64,000 bases of DNA from NCBI GenBank assembly GCA_024743215.1, contig JANSWZ010000001.1, forward strand, positions 806,001 through 870,000. Direction: 5' to 3'. The DNA is from Alphaproteobacteria bacterium (GTDB taxonomy: Bacteria; Pseudomonadota; Alphaproteobacteria; Rhizobiales; GCA-2746425). Positions 28,756 to 38,877 of the stretch are shown here, piece by piece (within the stretch, counting starts at the first letter, position 1; each line of letters opens with the position of its first letter). Under the pieces are notes generated by a model. The model did no database searches, had not been told where the DNA came from, and worked only from the letters and a program-made list of their open reading frames with translations. Both the position numbers and the translations under genes were made by a program.

Positions 28756-29484
28756 TTAAACAACCGAGTAACCTCCATCGACCTTCAAACATGTGCCCGT
28801 CATGAAAGCCGATGCGGGCGATGCCAGAAACAGTGTGGGACCCGCCAAATCCTCCGGCTGCCCCCAACGCTTCATGGGTGTGCGCGCATTGACGGCATCA
28901 ACATGCGCCGGATTTGTTCTGCTTTTGGCAGATTGTTCCGTAATGATGAATCCGGGTGCAATGCAGTTGACACGAATGTCGTGCTCCGCCCAAGCGATTG
29001 CCAGTGATTTCGTGAGCTGTTTGACGGCTGCTTTGGAAGCACCGTATGCCGGGTTCATCGGGCTGCCGAACGAGCCATACATCGATGAGATATTTATCAC
29101 CTTGCCCTTCGATCCCTTCAGGTGATCGAGCAGTGCGGTGCTCACACGAAAGGTACCTTCCAGATTGACCTCAACGACCCTGGAGAAAAAGTCAGGGTTC
29201 ATCTCCTCGCCCCGAGAAGTGATTGAAGCGCAATTAACCAGAATGTCCAATGCACCGATGTCGCCAGCCAATCTATCGATCGATGCACCATCTGTTACAT
29301 CAAATTGCCTGTATGCATAAACACCCCGATCTAACGGTGCAGGCTCTGGTTCAACGCCGGTTATCGTGACGTTGGCGGAGGCAGCCTTGAACGCAGCGGC
29401 GATAGCTGATCCGATGCCGCCACGACTAGCGCCAACGACAAGAACTCGTTGATTTGAAAAGTCAAAAAACCCTGATGGTTCCAT
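28756..29484 (-). CDS. SDR family oxidoreductase
   Basis: VLVVGASRGGIGSAIAAAF; NCAS; YGASKAAVKQLTKSLAIAWAEHDIRVNCIAPGFI. Confidence 0.9.
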   Translation of the reverse strand: MEPSGFFDFSNQRVLVVGASRGGIGSAIAAAFKAASANVTITGVEPEPAPLDRGVYAYRQFDVTDGASIDRLAGDIGALDILVNCASITSRGEEMNPDFFSRVVEVNLEGTFRVSTALLDHLKGSKGKVINISSMYGSFGSPMNPAYGASKAAVKQLTKSLAIAWAEHDIRVNCIAPGFIITEQSAKSRTNPAHVDAVNARTPMKRWGQPEDLAGPTLFLASPASAFMTGTCLKVDGGYSVV

Positions 29485-29605
29485 ATCATTTTGCTCCCCA
29501 GCACGCGCAGTCTTCCATGGGTTTTCGCAAAACGCAAGCCGATTTTCATTATTTAAATTTTAGAAATATCTGTCCAAAACGAACATCAAACAGTCTGAGA
29601 AGCGC

Positions 29606-30481
29606 TCAACTGACACCATCTTGGCGCTGACCAACACTTACAATGATCGATTGGCAAAGTACGAGCGCTGGCACCTGAGATCTGAAATGCCCCAAGCGTG
29701 CCTCTTTGACATAAAGGACATGTTTGGCGAGCTTTACCACGGGACTTAACTCATTGTCGGTAATGGCGATAACGGTTTTGTTTTGCTGGACTGCCATCGT
29801 GGCAACATCGACAGTTTCAGGCGAGTAATCATCAAAGGTCAGCACCAAGAGCACCTCATCATCGCGGATGGCACCAACTTGCTGCGCACGCATTGCGCCG
29901 AGATTATCAATCATATGCGCGCGTTTCCCCGTTTTGGAAAACCCATAAAAGCAATAGGCACCCACCCCATAGGCACCACGCGCCGCAGCAATATGAACGG
30001 CAGACGCACCGGCCAAACAATCAATAAAATCTTCCAAAGGCTGCTCTTGAACATCGTCCCGAAGCCGCAAGAGCGAATCCACTCCGGTTTGAAAAAACGT
30101 GTCAAAAATTGCCCTTGGATGCTCAAGATCGACGTTGACCCCATCACGCTGCGCGCTCGCATCGCCCATGGCTTTGATGCGGTCAGCATAGGTCATACGC
30201 GGACCAATCAGGCGTTGGCGAAATACCGCCTGCAGTTCGGTAAAGCCTGCAAACCCCATTTCCTTGGCAAAGCGGGTTATGGTTGCGGCGGGCACACCTG
30301 CCAATTGAGACAGGCTCACAATGTTGTACATTGCGATATCTTCAGGATTGTTCAGACAAAACTGAGCAAACTCACGGAGCCGTTTGGGCAGGCTTGATTG
30401 ACGCTCCACCAGGATATCCACCAGCTTGGCAAAATCTATGGCAAGTTCTGCGGCCTCAGTGTCGGCCCGTTTGGAAGACAT
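29606..30481 (-). CDS. MurR/RpiR family transcriptional regulator
   Basis: VSLSQLAGVPAATITRFAKEMGFAGFTELQAVFR HTH; SIS-domain region; start at MSSKRADTEAAEL. Confidence 0.88.
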   Translation of the reverse strand: MSSKRADTEAAELAIDFAKLVDILVERQSSLPKRLREFAQFCLNNPEDIAMYNIVSLSQLAGVPAATITRFAKEMGFAGFTELQAVFRQRLIGPRMTYADRIKAMGDASAQRDGVNVDLEHPRAIFDTFFQTGVDSLLRLRDDVQEQPLEDFIDCLAGASAVHIAAARGAYGVGAYCFYGFSKTGKRAHMIDNLGAMRAQQVGAIRDDEVLLVLTFDDYSPETVDVATMAVQQNKTVIAITDNELSPVVKLAKHVLYVKEARLGHFRSQVPALVLCQSIIVSVGQRQDGVS

Positions 30482-30582
30482 GTCAGTAGAGCACCTTGTT
30501 GTGAATTGATGCGGAAGGTGTTTCGCCGGTCGGCCACATGCTATTAACACGATATTGAGCTGATTGCAGAACAAGTTCCAAT

Positions 30583-31368
30583 TTATGCATCAAGCCCTCC
30601 TGCGACCGATTGTTCCTGATCGATAATTGCACCAGTCATGGGTGATGAACTTTCGCTGATGAGGTAGACGGCCAACCGGGCGATATCGTCCGCATGAAGC
30701 AATCTGCCGAACGGTTGCTTTTTTACAGCCTCCTCTAACCATCCATCGCCATGACCAAGCGTTTCCGCTTGCATGGTCCATTCTCCCGGCGTATCTGCCC
30801 AGCCAACATTTATCCCATTTGCGCGAATGCGATCCCATCTATGATGCTGTGCGACATTCTTGGTGATCAAGGCCAGCGCCGCTTTGGTGGCTGAATAGAC
30901 TGTCAGATCCTTTCGTCCCCCATGCACGTTTATGGATAATATATTGACGATGGATCCGCCTCGCTTTTCAGCTTTCAAATGCTGGATCATCCGCTGCATC
31001 AGGAAAAATGGTTCTTCGGTGTTTACTTTGAACAGGGCCTGCCATGTGCCCCGGTCCGCATCTTCTGCCCCTGCGCGGGTCGTGAGTCCCGCAGAATTGA
31101 CCAGCGCGTCGACCCGGCCGAATGCAGATAGAGCGTGATCGAAAATACGTTCGCTTGCCTGCTCGGCCAGCAAGTCAACTGCCACCATGGTCGCCTTCAC
31201 GCCAAGCTTCTCGATCTCTTCAACGACCGCTTGACCGGCATCGGCTCTACGCCCGGTGATGACAATGCCTGCAGCCCCGCTTCGCGCGCATTCCAACGCA
31301 ACCGCGTGGCCGATACCTTGCGTGGCCCCTGTTATCAGGACCACTTTGCCATTCACATTTATGTCCAC
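30583..31368 (-). CDS. SDR family oxidoreductase
   Basis: VVLITGATQGIGHAVALECARSGA; NSAG; YSATKAALALITKNVAQ. Confidence 0.9.
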   Translation of the reverse strand: MDINVNGKVVLITGATQGIGHAVALECARSGAAGIVITGRRADAGQAVVEEIEKLGVKATMVAVDLLAEQASERIFDHALSAFGRVDALVNSAGLTTRAGAEDADRGTWQALFKVNTEEPFFLMQRMIQHLKAEKRGGSIVNILSINVHGGRKDLTVYSATKAALALITKNVAQHHRWDRIRANGINVGWADTPGEWTMQAETLGHGDGWLEEAVKKQPFGRLLHADDIARLAVYLISESSSPMTGAIIDQEQSVAGGLDA

Positions 31369-31404
31369 TATCGTCCCTTTACATTCGTGCGTTTCATGTG
31401 GGCA

Positions 31405-32529
31405 TCATGCCGGGTTTTTGGGCCGAACAGCGCCCTTGTTTAACATTATCTCGTGCCCGATACGGATGCTTTCGTCAGCTGCAAGGCATATTTCAAGCGA
31501 CTGCACCGCATCCCGCATATGGCGGGATAAATCCAAATCATCTTTAATTGCCCTGAGCATGAATGCCTGTTGCCGATCACACAATTCCTGGTGACCCGGT
31601 TCGCTTTCCATAGCGATCACATGATCTGCTTTGACGAAGTTCCCGTCCTTATCCAACGCGGCGTTGTGGAGTTGGAGGTGGCTTGCCTTGGTATGATTAT
31701 CGATGGACTGAGAGTCGGCGGCGGGATCTGGAACAATAGACACAGCACCATTCGGCGACACAATGTCTTTAACGAAGTGTGCGGTTTCAGACATCATCGG
31801 GCCCCAGCCCGCCTCATACCAGCCCACGGACCCATCATCGAAGATCACCTGAAAATGACCGTAATTATACATGTCTGCCGCAATTTCCTGAGACAGACGC
31901 ACGCCCATGCCACGCACGCTAACGGGTTTCGCGTCCGTAATCTGGCACATCACATCCACATAATGCACACCGCAATCAACGATGGGTGACAAAGATTGCA
32001 TGAGATTCTTGTGCGCCTCCCATGTCTCGGCAAAAGACTGCTGATTGAGATTCAGACGAAACACATACGGGCCGCCAAGTGCCCTCGCCTCATCAATCAA
32101 CCGCACCCATGACGGATGATGCCGCAGGATATATCCCACTACCAATTTCCGACCATGTCGCTCGGCCACCTCGACAACACGGTGTGCGTCTAGTGCATTG
32201 GCCGCAATGGGTTTTTCCAGGAAGACGTGAGCACCTGTTTCCATGGCGGATATTGCATAGGACGCATGGCTATCCGGATAGGTCGCGATGGCCACAAGGT
32301 CAGGCTCTACGGCAGACAATGCTTTTTCGAAATCAGTGAAAAGCGGATAATTTGACAACACTTCCGACGGTGCTCGACCACTGCGATTGACCAAGCCGAC
32401 AATCTCAAATCCCGGATTTGTGTGATAGGCCAGTGCATGGCTTTCGCCCATGGTGCCAAGCCCCACCACCAATACCCGCACTGTTCTTGCCTGATCTGTC
32501 ACAAGGTGCCCTCCTTCGCTTGCTATCAT
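31405..32529 (-). CDS. Gfo/Idh/MocA family oxidoreductase
   Basis: VLVVGLGTMGESHALAYHTNPGFEIVGLVNRS; GAHVFLEKPIAANALDAHRVVEVAERHGRKLVVGYILRHHP. Confidence 0.92.
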   Translation of the reverse strand: MIASEGGHLVTDQARTVRVLVVGLGTMGESHALAYHTNPGFEIVGLVNRSGRAPSEVLSNYPLFTDFEKALSAVEPDLVAIATYPDSHASYAISAMETGAHVFLEKPIAANALDAHRVVEVAERHGRKLVVGYILRHHPSWVRLIDEARALGGPYVFRLNLNQQSFAETWEAHKNLMQSLSPIVDCGVHYVDVMCQITDAKPVSVRGMGVRLSQEIAADMYNYGHFQVIFDDGSVGWYEAGWGPMMSETAHFVKDIVSPNGAVSIVPDPAADSQSIDNHTKASHLQLHNAALDKDGNFVKADHVIAMESEPGHQELCDRQQAFMLRAIKDDLDLSRHMRDAVQSLEICLAADESIRIGHEIMLNKGAVRPKNPA

Positions 32530-32592
32530 TTGGTCCGCAGCGCCACCGGAATGCGCTATATTTCACAGGGAACCATCCGCTACAGAAGCCTG

Positions 32593-33621
32593 TCAGCTTT
32601 TCTCCACTGGCTTGGAACGCATCATGCCAACTGTCTCACGTTCAGCACGCTTGCACCGCATGGGTGGCAAGCCGCGATCCATCAATGCCATATCTTCAAG
32701 AACCATATCACCCATGCGCTTGAAAGCGATGTCCATAGCGCCTGCCCGGTGGGCCGAGCGAATGAAGTTTTTGGTCTTGCGCACTCTATGGTTTCGCGAC
32801 AATGGCTCTTCGGGAAACACATCACTGGCCGCAACGATATGGCCAGATTCCACAGCGTCAATCAAATCATCAAAATTGACCACCGCGGCACGGCTGACCA
32901 GAATGAGCGCGGCGCCTGCGCGCATTGACGCAAACTGATTTGCGCTCAGAAATCCCTCATTCTCGCTTGTGACGGACGCTACCACAAATACAAAGTCACT
33001 GCCTTTAAGAACGGTGTCCAGGCTGGCGGGGCTAACCCCTTGCTGCTTCAACACAGACGCAGGGAGCCACGGGTCGTAGGCAATGACATTGGGCTGAAAA
33101 CCGGCCAGCAGCTTGTTAATCGCCTTGCCCAATTCGCCGAAACCGACAAATCCCACATCCGCGCCCGACAACAGTCTTGTATTATGGTTGCCTTCCAGCC
33201 CCCATTTTTCATCCCCTGTATTGAACGCCTGATCGGCATCAATAATGCCGCGCGCCAAATTCAAAGCCATGGCAAGACCAAGTTCCGCGACGGGTTCTGC
33301 AAACACCGCCATGGTGGTCAGCACATGAATGCCGCGCGCAAACAAAGTGTCATAGGGCATGTTGTCAAACAGATTGCCCTCGACATTGAGCACCGCCCGC
33401 AAGGATGTGAGTTTGCCAAGCAACTCGTCTGAAATTGGAGGCTGACCCAATACGTAGCTTGCTTCGCTCAATATGGCGGGATCAAGCTGGTCCAGTTCAT
33501 CCGCGTCGCATTCCACAATACGATAATTGTCAAACAGGGCTTTGCGTGCGTCTTTCGAGAAAATCAAATCAAGGTCGCGGGGGTCCGGCGCACTGATGAT
33601 CAGGGGTTTTAAGTCGCTCAT
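32593..33621 (-). CDS. D-2-hydroxyacid dehydrogenase family (NAD-binding) protein
   Basis: VGFVGFGELGKAINKLLAGFQPNVIAYDPW; SRAAVVNFDDLIDAVESGHI; ASDVFPEEPL; RSAHRAGAM. Confidence 0.87.
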   Translation of the reverse strand: MSDLKPLIISAPDPRDLDLIFSKDARKALFDNYRIVECDADELDQLDPAILSEASYVLGQPPISDELLGKLTSLRAVLNVEGNLFDNMPYDTLFARGIHVLTTMAVFAEPVAELGLAMALNLARGIIDADQAFNTGDEKWGLEGNHNTRLLSGADVGFVGFGELGKAINKLLAGFQPNVIAYDPWLPASVLKQQGVSPASLDTVLKGSDFVFVVASVTSENEGFLSANQFASMRAGAALILVSRAAVVNFDDLIDAVESGHIVAASDVFPEEPLSRNHRVRKTKNFIRSAHRAGAMDIAFKRMGDMVLEDMALMDRGLPPMRCKRAERETVGMMRSKPVEKS

Positions 33622-33630
33622 TCAGACCTC

Positions 33631-34383
33631 TTAACTGTCCATTCCGGTGATGATGCGCTCAACTGCATCAACCGTTGTCGTTTTGGGATCAATGTCATCG
33701 GCTACAATCGCGCCGCGCCGCATGACAACAATGCGGTCGACCACCTGGAAAACGTGATGGATGTTGTGAGCGATGAAAATGCAGGAATGGCCGGAAGCTT
33801 TTGCGTTGCGAACAAATTGCAAAACACCCTGCGTTTCGGCAACGCCAAGATTATTGGTCGGCTCATCCAGGATAATCAAATCACTTTCGAAATGCATGGC
33901 GCGGGCAATTGCCACTGCTTGTCGCTCACCACCGGATAACGCACTGATTGGTGTTGTTGGCGGAATATTTTTCGAAATACCAACTTCTTTCAGAAGCTCA
34001 GATGCGACTGCCTCCATCTTCGCTTCATCCATCCTTCCGAAAAATTTCGAGCCTTTTATCGGCTCGCGACCGAGAAAGAGATTTCGTGCAATCGACAACT
34101 GGGTTACCAGCGCGGAGTCCTGATAAATGGTCTCAATGCCATTGTCGATCGCATCGGTGGTGCTGTTCATTTCCACCTGTCTGCCTTTAATCGAGATCGT
34201 TCCACCTGTCGCCCTGACAGCGCCGGAAAGCACCTTGATCAAAGTAGATTTCCCTGCCCCATTATCACCCAGCAAGCCAACCACTTCACCGCGATAGACC
34301 GATAGATTGACGCCGCCGAGCGCAGTAATCGGTCCATAGCTTTTGGACACATTGTCCATCTGCACAAGTAACTCCGACATCAC
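33631..34383 (-). CDS. sugar ABC transporter ATP-binding protein (single domain, FrcA-like)
   Basis: GDNGAGKSTLIKVLSG; LSGGERQAVAIARAMHFESDLIILDEPTNNLG. Confidence 0.9.
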   Translation of the reverse strand: MMSELLVQMDNVSKSYGPITALGGVNLSVYRGEVVGLLGDNGAGKSTLIKVLSGAVRATGGTISIKGRQVEMNSTTDAIDNGIETIYQDSALVTQLSIARNLFLGREPIKGSKFFGRMDEAKMEAVASELLKEVGISKNIPPTTPISALSGGERQAVAIARAMHFESDLIILDEPTNNLGVAETQGVLQFVRNAKASGHSCIFIAHNIHHVFQVVDRIVVMRRGAIVADDIDPKTTTVDAVERIITGMDS

Positions 34384-34385
34384 AC

Positions 34386-35366
34386 CTAGCCTCCCGAATG
34401 ATTGCGGCGGTCAAGCCATGAATGAAGAGCCATCATTCCTAGAATAATTGCACCGATGAAAATGTTGTATGCTAGGCCCGGCACGCCAATCATCACAATA
34501 CCATTGCGCATTAATCGTAGAATAAAAATACCTATGACTGTGCCGACAATTGTGCCGCGACCGCCCATAAGAGCAGTGCCGCCGATAACGACCATGGCGA
34601 TCACTTCCAATTCGTAGCCAGTGCCGCTGTTCGGGTTAGCGGCCGACGTACGTATGGAACTGATGATGCCAGCAAAACCGGCCAGAGCAGAGCTCAAGAC
34701 GAACAGTTTTATCTTTGTCGCATCAACCCTCACGCCACGTGCACGGGCCGCATGAGCGTTACCGCCGGAAGCCTGAATCCAATTGCCAAATTTTGTCTTT
34801 TGCAGCGTGTAATGCAGCAGGACAGCGGCCAAAATGAACCAGAACAGCGACATATAGAGCCGCAGAGCGCCAATCTGGATATCGCCGACTAATACTGCTG
34901 ATAGCCATTCATCGCTTGCATTCCAGGTCCGCTGAGGAAAGCCATCCGTGATGTAAAGCGCGGTGCCCCGCGCCACCAGCAACATGCCGAGCGTGACCAA
35001 AAAAGATGGAATTTTGAGATAAGTGACAAACCATCCATTGATCAAACCAATGCAGATCGCAATTGCCATCGCGAACAGAAAGGCAAATTCCAGCGGAATG
35101 TCTGTCCCGTTGAAAAGCGCCCACATGATGACCGGCGTCAGACCGAACACTGACCCCACGGACAAATCAAACTCACCCGATGTCATAAGAAGGGTCATGG
35201 CCAACGCGATCAAACCAAGCTCAACCGTGAATGCGAGTGTATTGCTGATATTCAGAATGGACAGGAATTTGGGGTTTATAGAGGTGAATATAACGATCAG
35301 CAAAACCAGCAATACGGCTGGTCCCACCTCTGGTCTGACACTCAAAAGCTTAGACAACTTTCCCAT
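34386..35366 (-). CDS. sugar ABC transporter permease (RbsC/FrcC type)
   Basis: MTLLMTSGEFDLSVGSVFGLTPVIMWAL; VIGGTALMGGRGTIVGTVIGIFIL. Confidence 0.9.
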   Translation of the reverse strand: MGKLSKLLSVRPEVGPAVLLVLLIVIFTSINPKFLSILNISNTLAFTVELGLIALAMTLLMTSGEFDLSVGSVFGLTPVIMWALFNGTDIPLEFAFLFAMAIAICIGLINGWFVTYLKIPSFLVTLGMLLVARGTALYITDGFPQRTWNASDEWLSAVLVGDIQIGALRLYMSLFWFILAAVLLHYTLQKTKFGNWIQASGGNAHAARARGVRVDATKIKLFVLSSALAGFAGIISSIRTSAANPNSGTGYELEVIAMVVIGGTALMGGRGTIVGTVIGIFILRLMRNGIVMIGVPGLAYNIFIGAIILGMMALHSWLDRRNHSGG

Positions 35367-35442
35367 GAGCTCATGACTACTTTCAAAAAGAGACTTTAAG
35401 GAATTCAGGACAGATAGCGCTGGGTACTTCGCCCAACATGCA

Positions 35443-35476
35443 AACGCCAGCGCCCAACTTTAAAGGCGCTGGCGTT
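35443..35476 (-). terminator. post-SBP hairpin (12-bp stem)
   Basis: aacgccagcgcc (35443-35454) / ggcgctggcgtt (35465-35476), 5 nt after the SBP stop, before the permease gene. Confidence 0.6.
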
Positions 35477-35481
35477 CTGTT

Positions 35482-36423
35482 TTAATTTCCGCTCAGAACG
35501 TCATCATAAACCTGTGCTGTGTCTTTCTCGTACAGCGCACCTGTGATGATATCAAAGCCGGGAGGAATGCCGCTGGCGGCCATCGCTGCCAATGAAAGTG
35601 CAACATAGCTCGTTGCCTGTGGATCCTGCCATTGTGCAGCGTTCACATATCCAGCAAGTACTGACTGCGTGGTATCAAGCGAATTGCCCCAACCGACAAC
35701 TGGAATGTCGCCTGCCTTGACGCCAACCTGGTCGAAGACGCGGCGTACTGATCCGGTCACCAGGTCGCCAAGACCGATAATCGCATCGATTTTGTCGCCA
35801 TTGGCTGTCATGTAATCAGTCATGCGTGTGATGATTTCGCCCTGGTCAAGCGTCGCGTCGGTGACTTCCCAAGTGATGTTCATCGGCTCAAAGACGCTGG
35901 CAATGCCTTCTTCTTCCTGAACGCCATATGTCGCACCAGGCACTTCAACAGGCATCCAGACAAAATCACCTTCTTTGACCAAATCATTGTCAACGAGGTA
36001 TTGAGCCCAGCTGCGCCCGTAAACGACCAGATCGCCGCCAACATAAGCGTCAAAGCTGGCAGATGGATCAGGCGTATTCATATTGATGATCGGGATGCCG
36101 GCAGCGTTCGCTTCTTTTGCCACCTCCACAAGACTGCCTGGATCAGGGCTTGATGTCACAATGCCATCTGCGCCACTGGCGATTGCCGCACGGATTGCTT
36201 CTTGATGAGATGGCACATCGCCGCTGTGGAACGAGGTATTAACATTGTTGCCAGTGTCCTCTCCCCATTGCTTGGCGCCATCCAGAAAATAAGTCCATAC
36301 CGGATCTGCCGGTGAGCCATGCGAAACCCAGAAAAAGGTTTTCTCGGCCTGGGCTGCACCAACAGGCATGGCCACTGCCAACAAAGCCGTTGCGGCCAGA
36401 ACCTTCAATTTATTTAGCATCAT
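35482..36423 (-). CDS. sugar ABC transporter substrate-binding protein (RbsB type)
   Basis: Signal peptide MMLNKLKVLAATALLAVAMPVGAAQA; AIRAAIASGADGIVTSSPDPGSLVEVAKEANAAGIPIINMN. Confidence 0.9.
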   Translation of the reverse strand: MMLNKLKVLAATALLAVAMPVGAAQAEKTFFWVSHGSPADPVWTYFLDGAKQWGEDTGNNVNTSFHSGDVPSHQEAIRAAIASGADGIVTSSPDPGSLVEVAKEANAAGIPIINMNTPDPSASFDAYVGGDLVVYGRSWAQYLVDNDLVKEGDFVWMPVEVPGATYGVQEEEGIASVFEPMNITWEVTDATLDQGEIITRMTDYMTANGDKIDAIIGLGDLVTGSVRRVFDQVGVKAGDIPVVGWGNSLDTTQSVLAGYVNAAQWQDPQATSYVALSLAAMAASGIPPGFDIITGALYEKDTAQVYDDVLSGN

Positions 36424-36899
36424 ATTTTCTCCCATGTGAAAGCGGCAATGGAAAAGTGTTTGTTTCTCTAAATGTACGTCCTTCAAATTACGAACACACT
36501 CACCGCACATCGACTATGGAAAAGAAAATTCAAAAATGCAATATTGGAAATAACTAACCATTCATCACCATCGACATCAGAGATCAACTCATACGGGTAA
36601 TTCCTGACGAGACAGCTTCAGCTGACCGGTCTGGAAATGTCGGTTATCCAACAGCGCCATTCTGCCCGACCAAGGCCGGTAACTGGCGGGCAAAAGCATC
36701 GCCCAAGATGACCCATACCGCCCGGAATTCCGTTGCTTCAGGCTCTTTTTGATCACACCTTTTGATTGTTTTGACGCCCAGACACCCGCAGGCCTGAGTG
36801 GCGAGAGTCTGGCCAACAATATTCCTACCAATTGCGGCGAACCCACGTGACCGAAACATCTCGACGAGAATTGCCTTGCGTGATTGAAGTTGCACTCTT

Positions 36900-36919
36900 A
36901 TGCTCATTTATGTTCATAT
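36900..36919. promoter_or_regulatory. tandem 10-bp direct repeat upstream of DeoR-family gene (operator candidate)
   Basis: ATGCTCATTT ATGTTCATAT, 8/10 identical, one helical turn apart; half-site resembles ATGTTC-type DeoR/GlpR half-sites. Confidence 0.3.
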
Positions 36920-36985
36920 CTGCTTAAACATGCAAAACAGTGACGGAATGCTCCTCGTTTCAGAGGAGTGTGCGATGAGGTGAAA

Positions 36986-37765
36986 ATGTCAGAACACTTA
37001 GATTTGGCAGCGGTCCGACGGCAGAAAATTGCCCTGATTGTCAGGGCTCGTGGATCAATGGGCATTCGGGACCTCAGCGAAGAATTTGGTGTCTCTGAGG
37101 CCACGATCCGTCGCGATCTGAGGGCGCTCGATGACGGAGGCGTCGTGGTTCGAACGCATGGCGGCGTTTTGGTTAATTCAAACGTCATGGTCGATCTTCC
37201 GAACGAAGAGCGAAAATCGGTTGGCGCTGAGGAAAAGCGTCGTATCGGTGAAGCCGCTATTGAAATGCTTTCTGGCGACGAGGTGGTTTTTCTGGATGCT
37301 GGAACCACGGCACATGCGGTTGCAGCCTATGCCCACAAGAAGCCTGGGTGCAATTATGTCACCACCTCCCTCGGGGTTGCCAATCAGTTGCAAGCTCAGG
37401 GGATTTCAAATTTTTACATGATCGGGGGCGCCTACCAGCCGGTGAACGATTCCTTTACCGGGACACTCGCGATTTCTGCACTCAGAGGGCTTTCATTCGA
37501 CATAGCTTTTTTGTGCTGTTCAGCGGTCGATGTGCATAAAAGCTCGATCAGCGTTGCCAGCGAAGCCTATTCGCAGGTTCAAAAGGAAGTCATCCTGAAC
37601 AGCCGAAGGCGCTTTGTGGTGGCTGACAGCAGCAAGTTCAAATCCAACGCTTTCATGCGTACCGCACGGTTCGATCAAATCACCGGGATCATCACCAATG
37701 TCGAATTGGATGAGGGCACGGCTGCCCAGGTCGCGGAAGCAAATCTGGAGCTCCTGTTAGTATGA
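36986..37765 (+). CDS. DeoR/GlpR family transcriptional regulator
   Basis: GIRDLSEEFGVSEATIRRDLRALDDGGVVVRTHGGVL; DAGTTAHAVAAY; VVADSSKF. Confidence 0.93.
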   Translation: MSEHLDLAAVRRQKIALIVRARGSMGIRDLSEEFGVSEATIRRDLRALDDGGVVVRTHGGVLVNSNVMVDLPNEERKSVGAEEKRRIGEAAIEMLSGDEVVFLDAGTTAHAVAAYAHKKPGCNYVTTSLGVANQLQAQGISNFYMIGGAYQPVNDSFTGTLAISALRGLSFDIAFLCCSAVDVHKSSISVASEAYSQVQKEVILNSRRRFVVADSSKFKSNAFMRTARFDQITGIITNVELDEGTAAQVAEANLELLLV

Positions 37766-38826
37766 CAAATACGGGCGTTTCATTGAATGTTTTGAACCTG
37801 AGGAAGCATTGGGGCCAAACCGAAGTTCTTACGGGAATTGATTTCCAGATTGCGCCCGGAGGGTTTTTGACTCTGCTCGGCCCCTCAGGGTGTGGCAAAA
37901 GTACGGCGTTGCGGTTGATTTCCGGTCTTGATGAGATGAGCGACGGCAAAATCCTGATCGACGGAAAAGACGTATCGCGCCTTCCGGCAGACCAACGAAA
38001 CATCGGCATGGTCTTCCAGAACTATGCGTTGTTTCCGCATATGACAGTGGCCGACAACATCGCCTACGGTCTCAAAGTTCGAAAGGTAGCGAAGCAGACC
38101 CGAGAAAAATCGGTTGATCGCGTTGCCGACCTTATGGCGCTTGGTCCGCTTCTGGACCGCAAACCGGCACAGCTTTCTGGAGGTCAACAGCAGCGTGTTG
38201 CGCTTGCGCGGGTATTGGTTTCAGAGCGCCCCCTGGTGCTTATGGACGAACCACTTTCGAACCTGGATGCAAAGCTGCGCACGGAAATTCGCAGCGAGAT
38301 CAGAGCGCTGAACAAGGAACTTGGCATCACAATCGTCTATGTGACCCACGATCAAAGCGAAGCACTGTCGATGTCGGATACCGTTGTCTTGATGAATGCA
38401 GGACGTGCGGAACAAATTGGCACGCCAAAAGAGCTCTATGACAATCCAGCCTCGGTTTTTGCTGCTGGCTTCATCGGAACGCCGCCGATGAACCTGCTAA
38501 AAGTGTCAGACGTCACCATGCCCCAAGACATTTTGGCAACCACCGCAGCAAATCCGGATGACTTTCTTATCGGCGTGCGTCCAGAGAGCCTGAAGTTCCC
38601 TGGACAGGCCATGGACCTGTCCGCAACCTGCCAGGTCGCAAGTGTTGAATACGAAGGCAGCGTGTTCCTGGTCCATCTGGTTTCGTCATCTGGGTCAAAG
38701 TTCATTTTATCACATACAGGCGAAGACGTGCCGACACAGGGCACGGAAGTCGTCGTGGGTTGGGACAGTTCGGCAACGCATCTGTTTTCAAAATCTACCG
38801 GGAAAAATGTCCCGCTCGAAACATAA
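37762..38826 (+). CDS. ABC transporter ATP-binding protein (UgpC type)
   Basis: GPSGCGKSTALRLISGL; LSGGQQQRVALARVLVSERPLVLMDEPLSNLDAKLR; TOBE-like C-terminus. Confidence 0.92.
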   Translation: MTNTGVSLNVLNLRKHWGQTEVLTGIDFQIAPGGFLTLLGPSGCGKSTALRLISGLDEMSDGKILIDGKDVSRLPADQRNIGMVFQNYALFPHMTVADNIAYGLKVRKVAKQTREKSVDRVADLMALGPLLDRKPAQLSGGQQQRVALARVLVSERPLVLMDEPLSNLDAKLRTEIRSEIRALNKELGITIVYVTHDQSEALSMSDTVVLMNAGRAEQIGTPKELYDNPASVFAAGFIGTPPMNLLKVSDVTMPQDILATTAANPDDFLIGVRPESLKFPGQAMDLSATCQVASVEYEGSVFLVHLVSSSGSKFILSHTGEDVPTQGTEVVVGWDSSATHLFSKSTGKNVPLET

Positions 38827-38877
38827 AAGATCGGTGGAAAAACCGCCGACTATTCACAAAAAGAAGAGGAAACAACA

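Noticed and set aside
36589-36907. Two overlapping minus-strand ORFs (85 and 87 aa) before the DeoR gene
   Set aside because: No family recognised, mutually overlapping frames, atypical composition; probably non-coding or degraded.
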